Origin: DASQPA01 sp963756455
GTDB taxonomy: Bacteria > Acidobacteriota > Thermoanaerobaculia > Multivoradales > UBA5704
Direction of reading: 5' to 3'
Assembly: GCA_963756455.1 (NCBI GenBank)
Contig: CAVWNC010000001.1
Span: forward strand, 1,364,001 to 1,428,000
Length of the DNA: 64,000 bases
Shown here: piece after piece, positions 32,143 to 39,908 of the stretch
How the letters are laid out: each line of letters starts with the position of its first letter
Numbering within the stretch: the first letter of the stretch is position 1
Notes under the pieces: model-generated
What the model was told of the DNA's origin: nothing
The model's database searches: none
The model's input: the letters and a program-made list of their open reading frames with translations, nothing else
Translations under genes and position numbers: made by a program

Positions 32143-33609
32143 GTGCGGCCCCTAAGGGTCTGCCAGGTGGCCGCCGAGGTCACCCCGTTCGCCAAGACCG
32201 GCGGCCTGGGGGACGTCGTGGGCGGCCTCTCCCGCTTCCTCGGTCGGGACGGGCACGACGTGCGGATTTTCCTCCCCTGGTACGGCCAACTCGCGGCGGA
32301 GCCGGAGAAGGCGGAGATATACGTGCCGGTCGACTTCATCCGCGACGTGCCGCTCCGCGTCGGTCCCCGGCACTTCACCTTCACCGCCCGCACCGCCAAG
32401 CTGCCGGGGAGCGATGTCGACGTTTACTTCATCGACTGCCCGCGCCTCTACGGGATGTCGGGGATCTACCAGGGGGATTCGGTCGACTGGCTGCGCTTCG
32501 CCTTCCTGACCCGGGCGGCCTTCGAGTGCGCCCAGCGGATGGGCTGGGCGCCGGACGTCGTCCACTGCCACGACTGGCACACGGCGCTCGCCCCGCTGTT
32601 CCTCAAAACTCTCTACAGCTGGGACCGGCTCTTCGACGCCACCCGCACCGTCCTCACCCTCCACAACGTGGCCTACCAGGGGCGGGTCGACCGCTCGCGG
32701 GTGGGGGAGCTCGACCTCGACCCCTACGCTCACTGGCTGGAGAGCTCCCGCCTGGCGATGGGCGAGCTCAACTACCTCTCGACGGGTCTCCTCCACGCCG
32801 ACGTCCTGACCGCGGTGAGCCGCACCTTCGCCCGCGAGATCCAGACTCCGGAAGAGGGTTTCGGGGTCGACGGCCTCCTCCGCGCCCGCGCCCACCGGCT
32901 GCTGGGGATCGTCAACGGCGTCGACTACGACGACTGGGACCCGGCGACCGACCGGCACCTGCCGCATCCCTACTCGGCGGCGGACCTGACCGGCAAGGCG
33001 GAGATGAAACGGGCGCTCCTCGCCGGGGTGGGCCTGGAGCCGGAGACCGCGGCGCCGGTCCTCGGGATCGTCTCGCGCCTCACCCCGCAAAAGGGCTTCG
33101 ACCTCTGCTTTGGAGTCCTTCCCGAGCTCCTCTCGCGAGCCGACGTCCGTCTCGTGGCCCTGGGGAGCGGCGAGAGCCGGTACGAGACCTTCTTCGAGGA
33201 GCTGAAGCGCCAGTTTCCCGAGAAGGCAGCGTTCTACCGCGGCTACAACGAGCCTCTGGCCCACTGGATCGAGGCCGGCGCCGATCTGTTCCTCATGCCG
33301 TCGAGCTTCGAGCCCTGCGGCCTGAACCAGATGTACAGCCTGCGCTACGGCACCCCCCCCGTCGTCCGCCGGACCGGCGGCCTGGCCGATACGGTCGAGC
33401 CCTGGAACCCGGCGACCGGCCAAGGCACCGGTTTCCTCTTCGACGACTTCCGTCCTGACGCCTTCGCCTGGGCGCTCCGCAACGCCCTCTTGGCGTTCGA
33501 GAACCGGGAGGGCTGGGCGAAGCTGATGCAGAACGGGATGGCGCAGAACTTCTCGTGGGACGTAGAGGGGCGGGAGTACGTGGAGCTGTATCGGCGGTTT
33601 GCGGGGTAG
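32143..33609 (+). CDS. glgA: Glycogen synthase (ADP-glucose)
   Basis: GT5 glucosyltransferase adding glucose from ADP-glucose to glycogen. The 488-residue protein starts RPLRVCQVAAEVTPFAKTGG with the KTGGL ADP-glucose-binding motif, has VVHCHDWHTALAPLFLKTLY, LTLHNVAYQG, LGIVSRLTPQKGFDL, and the C-terminal FLMPSSFEPCGLNQMYSLRY with the catalytic-site Glu, all in the expected order. Start GTG 32143 is 3 bases after the glgC stop, so translation is coupled. Confidence 0.95.
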   Translation: MRPLRVCQVAAEVTPFAKTGGLGDVVGGLSRFLGRDGHDVRIFLPWYGQLAAEPEKAEIYVPVDFIRDVPLRVGPRHFTFTARTAKLPGSDVDVYFIDCPRLYGMSGIYQGDSVDWLRFAFLTRAAFECAQRMGWAPDVVHCHDWHTALAPLFLKTLYSWDRLFDATRTVLTLHNVAYQGRVDRSRVGELDLDPYAHWLESSRLAMGELNYLSTGLLHADVLTAVSRTFAREIQTPEEGFGVDGLLRARAHRLLGIVNGVDYDDWDPATDRHLPHPYSAADLTGKAEMKRALLAGVGLEPETAAPVLGIVSRLTPQKGFDLCFGVLPELLSRADVRLVALGSGESRYETFFEELKRQFPEKAAFYRGYNEPLAHWIEAGADLFLMPSSFEPCGLNQMYSLRYGTPPVVRRTGGLADTVEPWNPATGQGTGFLFDDFRPDAFAWALRNALLAFENREGWAKLMQNGMAQNFSWDVEGREYVELYRRFAG

Positions 33610-33673
33610 GGCAGGTCCGGTTTCTCCGAAGGTCTCCGCGCCGGCGAGGATCAGGCCGATCCGTCGCCGGAAT

Positions 33674-35014
33674 TCAGGAACAGGTCATGCCGGGCGTCAC
33701 TTGAGCGAGGGCCATGCAGGCGTCGACCAACGAGACGCCCGAGTCGGCCTCGCCGCTCAGCGGTCGCATCGGCCGGGCGGTCTTTCTGAGGAGCGCCCCG
33801 AGTTGCGCCGGGGTGAGCTTGGCGTTGTGCTCGAGGAGGAGGGCGGCGACTCCGGAGACCTCGGCGGCGGCGAGCGAGCTGCCGGTGAAGAAGTCGTAGG
33901 AGGCGTGGGGGACGGTCGTCAGGACGTCCACCCCCGGCGCCGCGAGCATGGGCTCTTTCAGGTCGTGGGGGGGCGGGAGCGGCGCGCGCAGGTTGCCGTC
34001 CTGGTCGCTGCCGAGGACGGCGATCACCCCGGCGAGAGAAGCGGGGAAGCCGGGAGCCCGGCCGTCCGGCATGGCGGCGACGACGGCGATGCCGCGGTCG
34101 AGCGCCACCTTGACCAGGCGCGCGAGCAGCGGATCGGCGGGGCCGGCCAGGCTGAAGTTCAAGATCTGGGCATGCTCCACGATGGCGAAGTCGATGGCCT
34201 TGGCGAGCGTGTAGCTGTCGCAGATCGCCTGGCGCGAGCCGGCCGGCTGGGGCCAACAGGCCTTGAGAGCGAAGATCTCCGCCTCCGGCGCCGTCCCCGC
34301 GATCCCCACGTCGTTGCCCTCGCCGGCGGCTAAAACCCCGGCCACCGCCGTGCCGTGGATGTCGTTCGTGAAGCTCTGCTCGCCGTGGTCGACGAAATTG
34401 TTGGCCCGGACGATCCGGCCGCGCAGATCCGGATGGTCGAGGTCGACCCCGGTGTCGATGACCGCCACCCGCACCCCCTTGCCGGTCGCCCAGTGGTGGG
34501 CCTGGTCGACCCCGATCTTGTGGGCGCCGCGCTGCAGGTGGGCGTAGGGGTCGCCGTGATGGGGGGCGTCGGCGAGGACCTCGAAGGTCTGGATCGCCTC
34601 GGCCGAGCGCACCCGCGGATCGTGCGTCAGGTGCCGGATGACGTCCTCGGGGGAGAGCCGGTCGCGCCCGATCTCGAAGACGATGCAGCGCTCGCCGATC
34701 GAGCCGAGCGACCAGGCGAAGACGACCCGCAGCTCGTACTGGCTGGCGAGCTCGCTCGTCGTCTGCGTCCACAGGGGGAGCGGGGCGGGGGCGAGGGTGA
34801 CCATGATCTGCCGCCGGGTCCGCTGGGCGACCGCCGCCGCGCCCCCCGATCCTGCCGCGGGAGAGGCCCCCGATGCCGCCAATGCCGCCAATGCCGCCGA
34901 TCCCGATCCCGCCGATGCCGTCGATCCGGCACCACCGCTCGCGCAGCCCAGGGCGGCTCCGCCGAGGGCGAGGAGCGCGAGGCAGGACAGCGGGGGGCTG
35001 AGCCGGCGGAGCAC
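33674..35014 (-). CDS. Subtilisin-family (S8) lipoprotein peptidase
   Basis: 446 residues. The lipobox ALGC gives Cys24 after a signal peptide, so the protein is probably anchored in the envelope. A low-complexity Ala/Gly/Ser stretch is followed by an I9-like propeptide segment (about 93-145) and the subtilase domain: Asp187 in AVIDTGVDLDHPDL, His220 in NDIHGTAVAGVLAA, Ser380 in TGSSLAAAEVSG. The usual oxyanion-hole Asn (AAGN) is replaced: AAMPDG at 313-318. Whether it is active is therefore uncertain. GTG 35014 overlaps the anti-sigma stop by one base (TAGTG), placing it third in a sigma/anti-sigma operon. Confidence 0.85.
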   Translation of the reverse strand: MLRRLSPPLSCLALLALGGAALGCASGGAGSTASAGSGSAALAALAASGASPAAGSGGAAAVAQRTRRQIMVTLAPAPLPLWTQTTSELASQYELRVVFAWSLGSIGERCIVFEIGRDRLSPEDVIRHLTHDPRVRSAEAIQTFEVLADAPHHGDPYAHLQRGAHKIGVDQAHHWATGKGVRVAVIDTGVDLDHPDLRGRIVRANNFVDHGEQSFTNDIHGTAVAGVLAAGEGNDVGIAGTAPEAEIFALKACWPQPAGSRQAICDSYTLAKAIDFAIVEHAQILNFSLAGPADPLLARLVKVALDRGIAVVAAMPDGRAPGFPASLAGVIAVLGSDQDGNLRAPLPPPHDLKEPMLAAPGVDVLTTVPHASYDFFTGSSLAAAEVSGVAALLLEHNAKLTPAQLGALLRKTARPMRPLSGEADSGVSLVDACMALAQVTPGMTCS

Positions 35015-35853
35015 TAGGGAGCTCCGCTCCCCGCCACCCGCTCGGCGAAGCTCACCTCGGGCTGCGCCCGCAGGTGGGCGAGGACGAGATCGACCGGATC
35101 GTCGCCCGGCCCCACCGGGACCGCGACGACATAGGCCCCGACCGGCGAGGGTCCGGCGGTGATCTGGCCGCGGATGCCGGCCAGGAGCTGCTGGATGCGG
35201 GCCGCCGTGGCGCCCTCGGTGAAGAGGACGCGGAGCGGTACCGTGCCCGGCGCGACGGCCACCGGAGCGTCGGAGGAGAGGGTGTGGTATTCGGCGGGAG
35301 CGGCGGGCGCGGCGGGTGCGGCGCCGCCGCCGGGAGCGGGGGCCGCCGGGGTATGCAGGTGCCAGCCGAGGATCGAGGCGAGGGCGAGGATCGCCGCCAG
35401 CTCGGCGGTGAGGAGCCGGCGCATCCGCCGCGGGGTAAAGTCGAAGCGGGCCGCGAACCGCGGCCGGAAAGACACCGGCTTGCGTCCGCCGTCGCCGTCC
35501 GCGGTGTCGGTGGGGTGGGCGGCGATGTTGGCGGTGTTGGCGGTGTTGGCGGCATCGACGGCGTTGGCGGCGTCGACATCGGCATCCACGCCGCTCGCCA
35601 GGTGGGCGTCGATCCGGGCGAAGAGCCGGGAGAGCTGGACCGGATGCGGCGAGGGCGCCACCTCCCCGGTCTCCCGGATCGCCCGTGCCATCTCGGCGGC
35701 GGCGGTGAGCTCGCCGTGGCAGCGCGCGCAAGTGGTGGCGTGGGCCTCGACGGCCTGCCGCTCCTCCGCGGTCAAGGTGCCGTTCACGTACCAGGGGAGG
35801 AGCTCCTGGATCCGCCGGTGCTGGCGCTCTTCGCGCAGAGGGTTGTGGGGCAT
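35014..35853 (-). CDS. Anti-sigma factor, zinc-finger type, with periplasmic I9-like domain
   Basis: 279 residues. Cytoplasmic part: ELLPWYVNGTLTAEERQAVE then HATTCARCHGEL, the HxxxCxxC zinc motif that binds ECF sigma factors. A short Asp/Ala/Asn repeat (VDAANAVDAANTANTANIAA) is a linker. One membrane helix lies at LLTAELAAILALASILGWHL (about residues 146-165). The periplasmic C-terminus (LRVLFTEGATAARIQQLLAG to LAHLRAQPEVSFAERV) resembles a subtilisin-propeptide (inhibitor I9) fold. It lies between the sigma gene (15 bases away) and a subtilase gene it overlaps. Confidence 0.8.
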   Translation of the reverse strand: MPHNPLREERQHRRIQELLPWYVNGTLTAEERQAVEAHATTCARCHGELTAAAEMARAIRETGEVAPSPHPVQLSRLFARIDAHLASGVDADVDAANAVDAANTANTANIAAHPTDTADGDGGRKPVSFRPRFAARFDFTPRRMRRLLTAELAAILALASILGWHLHTPAAPAPGGGAAPAAPAAPAEYHTLSSDAPVAVAPGTVPLRVLFTEGATAARIQQLLAGIRGQITAGPSPVGAYVVAVPVGPGDDPVDLVLAHLRAQPEVSFAERVAGSGAP

Positions 35854-35868
35854 CGCTATCCTCTCTCC

Positions 35869-36441
35869 TCAGCCGGTACGGCTGCCCAGGCCCAGCGCCG
35901 GCAACAGCTCCTTGAGCCGCCGGCGAGCGTGGAACATGCGGGTCTTCACGGTGTTCACCGGACAGCCCACGATCTCCGCGATCTCCCCATAGGAGAGCTC
36001 GTAGTAATAGGTCAGCTCGACGACCGCCCGGTGCTCCGCCGAGAGCGCACCCAGCGCCTTGCCGAGGGTGGTCGCGACCTCCCGCCGCTCGAGCAGGCTC
36101 TGGGGACCCTCCCCGGTGGCGACCTCCTCGACCTCGCGCCCCTGGTCGTCGCCCGCCATCGCCGTCCCTGCCGAAGCCTGCCGCGCGAGCGCCTTCAGGG
36201 CCTTGTGATAGGCGATCCCGAAGATCCAGGTCGACGGCCGCGAGCGGCCGTCGAAACGGGCGGCGCCGGTCCAGATGGCGAACATGACGTCGTTCAAGAC
36301 TTCCTCGACCAGATCCGCCCGGCGGGTGAGCTTGAAGAGATAGGCGAAGAGACGCCGGTAGTACAGGTGGTACAGCGTCTCGAACGCCTTTCTGTCGGCG
36401 TCGGCGACCCGCCGTAGCAGGGAGAGCTCTTCGTCAGGCAT
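35869..36441 (-). CDS. ECF-family RNA polymerase sigma factor
   Basis: 190 residues. Region 2: FETLYHLYYRRLFAYLFKLT and LVEEVLNDVMFAIWTGAARF, then RPSTWIFGIAYHKALKAL. Region 4: ALSAEHRAVVELTYYYELSY, GEIAEIVGCPVNTVKTRMFH (HTH). It would direct polymerase to its own promoter set, held off by the anti-sigma encoded next. It is divergent from the cupredoxin gene 201 bases away, which may be a target. Confidence 0.92.
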   Translation of the reverse strand: MPDEELSLLRRVADADRKAFETLYHLYYRRLFAYLFKLTRRADLVEEVLNDVMFAIWTGAARFDGRSRPSTWIFGIAYHKALKALARQASAGTAMAGDDQGREVEEVATGEGPQSLLERREVATTLGKALGALSAEHRAVVELTYYYELSYGEIAEIVGCPVNTVKTRMFHARRRLKELLPALGLGSRTG

Positions 36442-36642
36442 CAGGATCTCGGCTGGCGTCCAAGCTTACCAGTCTCAGGGTATGCCGAAAATGCCGGGCA
36501 TGGGCGACCAGGTTTTGTGTCCTCGAGCGGTATGTCCCCCGAGACCGTGCCGCGGTTCAATGTGAACCTTTTCGCGTCGCTTCAGAACACACCGGATCAG
36601 TCGACGGCCCTGCGAGGCCCCGATATCCCAAGGAGGTGGAAG

Positions 36643-37047
36643 ATGTTTTTCAAACGTGCATTCTGCGTCGCGGCCCTGTCGGTTCTCCTGGCGTCCTGCG
36701 GCGGTGGGGGCGGTGGCAGCACGCCCACGTCGCCGACGCCGATGACCGGCCCGCAGGTCGTCGTCGTCCAGGTCCAGGACAACCAATTCTCGCCCAAGGA
36801 CGTCACGATCAACCCCGGCGACACCGTGCGTTGGGTGCGGGTGGGCGGCGCCTCGCCCCATACGGTGACTGCGGACGACGGTTCGTTCGACAGCATGGCG
36901 ATTTTCCAGAAGGACGGTGACTCCTTCCAGCAGACCTTCCCCAGCGGCGGCAAGACCATCAACTACACCTGCAAGGCCCACTATGTCTGCTGCGGGATGG
37001 CCGGTTCGGTCCGCGTCGGCTCGAACGCTCCTCCCGGCAAGTATTGA
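36643..37047 (+). CDS. Cupredoxin-like lipoprotein
   Basis: 134 residues. Signal peptide MFFKRAFCVAALSVLLASC with lipobox LASC, then a Gly/Ser/Thr-Pro linker. The plastocyanin-like domain has VQVQDNQFSPKDVTINPGDT, a type-1 copper ligand set: His in SPHTVTAD, then Cys, His and Met in YTCKAHYVCCGM. Probably an envelope electron carrier or copper-binding protein. AGGAGGTGGA at 36631-36640 fixes ATG 36643. The 201-base gap to the divergent sigma gene probably contains its promoter. Confidence 0.85.
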   Translation: MFFKRAFCVAALSVLLASCGGGGGGSTPTSPTPMTGPQVVVVQVQDNQFSPKDVTINPGDTVRWVRVGGASPHTVTADDGSFDSMAIFQKDGDSFQQTFPSGGKTINYTCKAHYVCCGMAGSVRVGSNAPPGKY

Positions 37048-37165
37048 GCCGGAGGGGAAAATGCGTGCAGGCGGATGCATTTTAGACTATGCTCCGAGGT
37101 AGCTCGAATCCCTGATTCCCCAAATGCCCAGGCCGCCAAGGTTTGGAACCGGAGGTTTTAAGACG

Positions 37166-38551
37166 ATGTCGCCACGACGTGTCGCCCTGCTCTGCCGGGC
37201 CGTTCTCCTTCTCGCTCTCGGCGCTGTCCCGGCAGCCCGCGCCGCCACCATCGACGTGGCGGTCGGCGGCCCGAACGGCCTCGCCTTCAATCCCAAATTC
37301 GTCACCATCCAGGTCGGCGACACCGTCCGCTGGACCAACCTGGGCGGCATCCACAACGTGCATGCCGACGACAACAGCTTCCAATGCTCCACGACCTGCA
37401 GCAACGGCAGCAACGCCCCCGCGGACGGCTGGGTCGTCGTCCAGACCTTCAATACCGCCGGGAGCGTCCCCTACCACTGCGACGAGCACGGCGGCCCGAA
37501 CGGCATCGGGATGAGCGGGGTGGTCACCGTGGAAGGGGCGCCGCCGCCGCCCCAGCCGGGCACGCTCGCCTTGAACCCCGCGACCTTGAGCGTCAGCGAG
37601 GCGGCGGGGAACGCCACCGTCCATGTCAGCCGCACCGGCGGCGCGGACGGGGCCGTCTCGATCTCCTACGCCGCCACCGCCGGCACGGCGACCGCGGGGA
37701 GCGATTTCACGCCGACCTCGGGGACCCTCAGCTGGGCCGACCAGGACAGCGCCGACAAGACCTTCCAGGTGGCGATCGTCAACGACACCGTCCCGGAGAG
37801 CAACGAGACGATCCACCTCGCCCTGTCGAGCCCCACCGGCGGCGCCGCCCTGGGCACCAGCAGCGGGACGATCACGATCGTCGACGACGACCAGCCGACC
37901 GTTCCCGCGGCCCCCTCGAACCTGGTGGTGACGGCCGCCACCGGCACTTCCATCGAGCTCGGTTGGAAGGACAATTCCAACAACGAGACCGACTTCCGGA
38001 TCGAGGACAAGACGGCCACCACGGCCTACCAGCAGGTGGCGATCGCCCCGCAAAGCGCCACCAGCGCCGCGATCACCGGGCTCCTTCCGGGGACCGCGTA
38101 CACCTTCCGCATCCGCGCCAACAACAGCGCCGGCAACTCCCCCTACTCGAACGAGGCGACCGGCTCGACGCCCGGCGGCCCGACGACCTGCGTCCCCGGG
38201 CAGAATACCCTCTGTTTGGGCGACGGCGGCCGCTTCAAGGCCGAGGTCGCCTGGTCGGCGCAGTCGACCGGCAGCAGCGCCGCGGTGGCAGTGCCGCTCG
38301 ACTCGGCGCCGCAGTCGGGTCTCTTCTACTTCGTCGACCCGTCGAACATCGAGATGCTGGTCAAGGTGCTGAACGCCTGTGTCCCGGCTCTCGGCAACCA
38401 CTACTGGGTCTTCTTCGCCGCCACCACCAACGTGCAGTTCACCTTAACCGTCACCGACACCCAAACGGGCCAGGTGAAGACCTACTCCAACGCTCTCAAC
38501 CACGCGGCCCTGCCGGTCCAGGATACCAATGCCTTCGCAAGCTGCCCGTAA
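37166..38551 (+). CDS. Secreted multidomain protein: cupredoxin, Calx-beta, FN3, novel C-terminal domain
   Basis: 461 residues. Signal peptide LLCRAVLLLALGAVPAARA. Domain 1 (about 30-130) is plastocyanin-like: NPKFVTIQVGDTVRWTN, HNVHADDNSF, YHCDEHGGPNGIGM (Cu ligands His, Cys, His, Met). Domain 2 (about 135-245) is Calx-beta (TLSVSEAAGNATVHVSRTGG, ATAGSDFTPTSGTLSWADQD). Domain 3 (about 250-345) is fibronectin III. The last about 115 residues begin CVPGQNTLCLGDGGRFKAEV and are repeated as a free protein by the next gene. GGAGGT at 37151 supports ATG 37166. Confidence 0.85.
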   Translation: MSPRRVALLCRAVLLLALGAVPAARAATIDVAVGGPNGLAFNPKFVTIQVGDTVRWTNLGGIHNVHADDNSFQCSTTCSNGSNAPADGWVVVQTFNTAGSVPYHCDEHGGPNGIGMSGVVTVEGAPPPPQPGTLALNPATLSVSEAAGNATVHVSRTGGADGAVSISYAATAGTATAGSDFTPTSGTLSWADQDSADKTFQVAIVNDTVPESNETIHLALSSPTGGAALGTSSGTITIVDDDQPTVPAAPSNLVVTAATGTSIELGWKDNSNNETDFRIEDKTATTAYQQVAIAPQSATSAAITGLLPGTAYTFRIRANNSAGNSPYSNEATGSTPGGPTTCVPGQNTLCLGDGGRFKAEVAWSAQSTGSSAAVAVPLDSAPQSGLFYFVDPSNIEMLVKVLNACVPALGNHYWVFFAATTNVQFTLTVTDTQTGQVKTYSNALNHAALPVQDTNAFASCP

Positions 38552-38555
38552 CCCG

Positions 38556-39059
38556 ATGCTCCAGGCGAGGCCGGTCGGCGTGATCGTAGCGGCCGCCTTC
38601 GCCCTCGTGCTCCTCGCGCTCCCGGCGCACGCCGCCAATGTCGCCAGTGTCGCTCCCCGTGTCGACATCCAGTCCCAGGTCACCAAGGCCACGGCCTGCG
38701 TTCCCGGGGACAACACCCTCTGTCTGGGCGACGGCGGCCGTTTCAAGGCCGAGGTCGTCTGGTCCTCGCAGACCAGCGGCGGCGGCAACGCGGTGGCGGT
38801 GCCGCTCGACTCGGCGCCGCAGTCGGGCCTCTTCTACTTCCTCGACCCGACGAACATCGAGATGCTGGTCAAGGTGTTGAACGCCTGCATCCCGGCCCTG
38901 GGCAACCATTACTGGGTTTTCTTCGCCGCGACGACCAACGTGCAGTTCACCCTGACCGTCACCGACACCCAGAGCGGCCAGATGAAAATGTACTCCAACC
39001 CCCTGAACCAAGCGGCTCTGCCGGTCCAGGACACGAACGCTTTCGCAACCTGCCCGTAA
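38556..39059 (+). CDS. Secreted single-domain paralogue of the preceding C-terminal domain
   Basis: 167 residues. Signal peptide MLQARPVGVIVAAAFALVLL, cut near PAHA-ANV. The mature part CVPGDNTLCLGDGGRFKAEV, FYFLDPTNIEMLVKVLNACI, GNHYWVFFAATTNVQFTLTV is very close to the end of the 461-residue protein, so the domain was copied in tandem. Domains of this kind recur in Acidobacteriota secreted proteins; function unknown. ATG 38556 is four bases after the previous stop; ATG 38529 would overlap it and bury the signal peptide. Confidence 0.75.
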   Translation: MLQARPVGVIVAAAFALVLLALPAHAANVASVAPRVDIQSQVTKATACVPGDNTLCLGDGGRFKAEVVWSSQTSGGGNAVAVPLDSAPQSGLFYFLDPTNIEMLVKVLNACIPALGNHYWVFFAATTNVQFTLTVTDTQSGQMKMYSNPLNQAALPVQDTNAFATCP

Positions 39060-39197
39060 GTAAGCCTTTCTCCGGCCGGCCGTGGCGATCGTTCTCGCCA
39101 CGGCCGCCGCCTCTTCGCCTCTGCGAAGCCTACGCGAGCGAAGAGCCGCAGGCCCCATGTCACCCCCTGGTCCGGGAATTGCTATCTCCCTCGGGCA

Positions 39198-39899
39198 GTG
39201 CCCACGATCGACCTCAAGGTGATGTCCTACAACGTCGGCGGGCACGCGGCCCTCGTGGCCGGCCGCTACCTGGACCGCATCGCGCGGGTGATCGAGCGCG
39301 AGGGGCCGGACGTCGTGGGGCTCCAGGAAGTGCATCGCGGCACCTGGCTCGCGCGGTTCGCGGACCAGGCCGAGGCGCTCGGCCGGCTGACCGGCATGAC
39401 GCTCTCGTTCGGCAAGAGCTTCGCGAGCGGCCAGGGTGAGTTCGGCAACGCCCTCCTGGCCGCGGGGGAGGTGCGGGGGCCGGTCGTCCATCCCCTGCCG
39501 GGGAGCGGCGAGCCGCGGACGGTCCTCGCGGCGCGGGTCACGGTGCGCGGCTTCGAGGTTCATGTCCTCGTCACCCACCTGGCCGCCTGGGGACGGTTCG
39601 GGAGGACCGCCCGGGGCGCCCAGATCGGCGGGCTCGCCGAGCTTCTGCAGGCGACGGCGGCGCCCTTCGTCCTCGCGGGCGACTTCAATACCCCGCCCGA
39701 GGCGCCGGAGCTGCGGCCGCTCTTGACCTCGGAGCTCTTCCGCATCTGCGGGGATCTGGCGGGCACCCACCGGGTGACCCGGCAGCGGATCGATTACGTT
39801 TTCGCCGACCCGGGCTTCACGACGGTCGCCTCGCGGGTGCTCCGCGTCGGACCGTCGGACCACTGGCCCGTCGTCGTCGAGCTGCGCCGCGAGGCGTGA
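39198..39899 (+). CDS. Endonuclease/exonuclease/phosphatase (EEP) family hydrolase
   Basis: 233 residues of the DNase I-like fold: MSYNVGGHAALVAGRYLDRI, VVGLQEVHRGTW (metal-binding Glu), AGDFNTPPEAPEL (catalytic Asp-Asn), IDYVFADPGF, and SDHWPVVVEL (catalytic Asp-His). It could act on DNA, phosphoinositide-like or sphingomyelin-like phosphodiesters; no signal peptide is visible. GTG 39198 lacks a strong ribosome site. The following cardiolipin synthase gene begins 9 bases after its stop, the same pairing of EEP and PLD genes found in other bacteria. Confidence 0.88.
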   Translation: MPTIDLKVMSYNVGGHAALVAGRYLDRIARVIEREGPDVVGLQEVHRGTWLARFADQAEALGRLTGMTLSFGKSFASGQGEFGNALLAAGEVRGPVVHPLPGSGEPRTVLAARVTVRGFEVHVLVTHLAAWGRFGRTARGAQIGGLAELLQATAAPFVLAGDFNTPPEAPELRPLLTSELFRICGDLAGTHRVTRQRIDYVFADPGFTTVASRVLRVGPSDHWPVVVELRREA

Positions 39900-39908
39900 G
39901 GAGAGGGT

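Noticed and set aside
37058..37084. Terminator from AAAATGC...GCATTTT after the cupredoxin gene
   Set aside because: Short, A/T-rich arms with a 12-base loop make a weak stem, and the flanks do not support termination.
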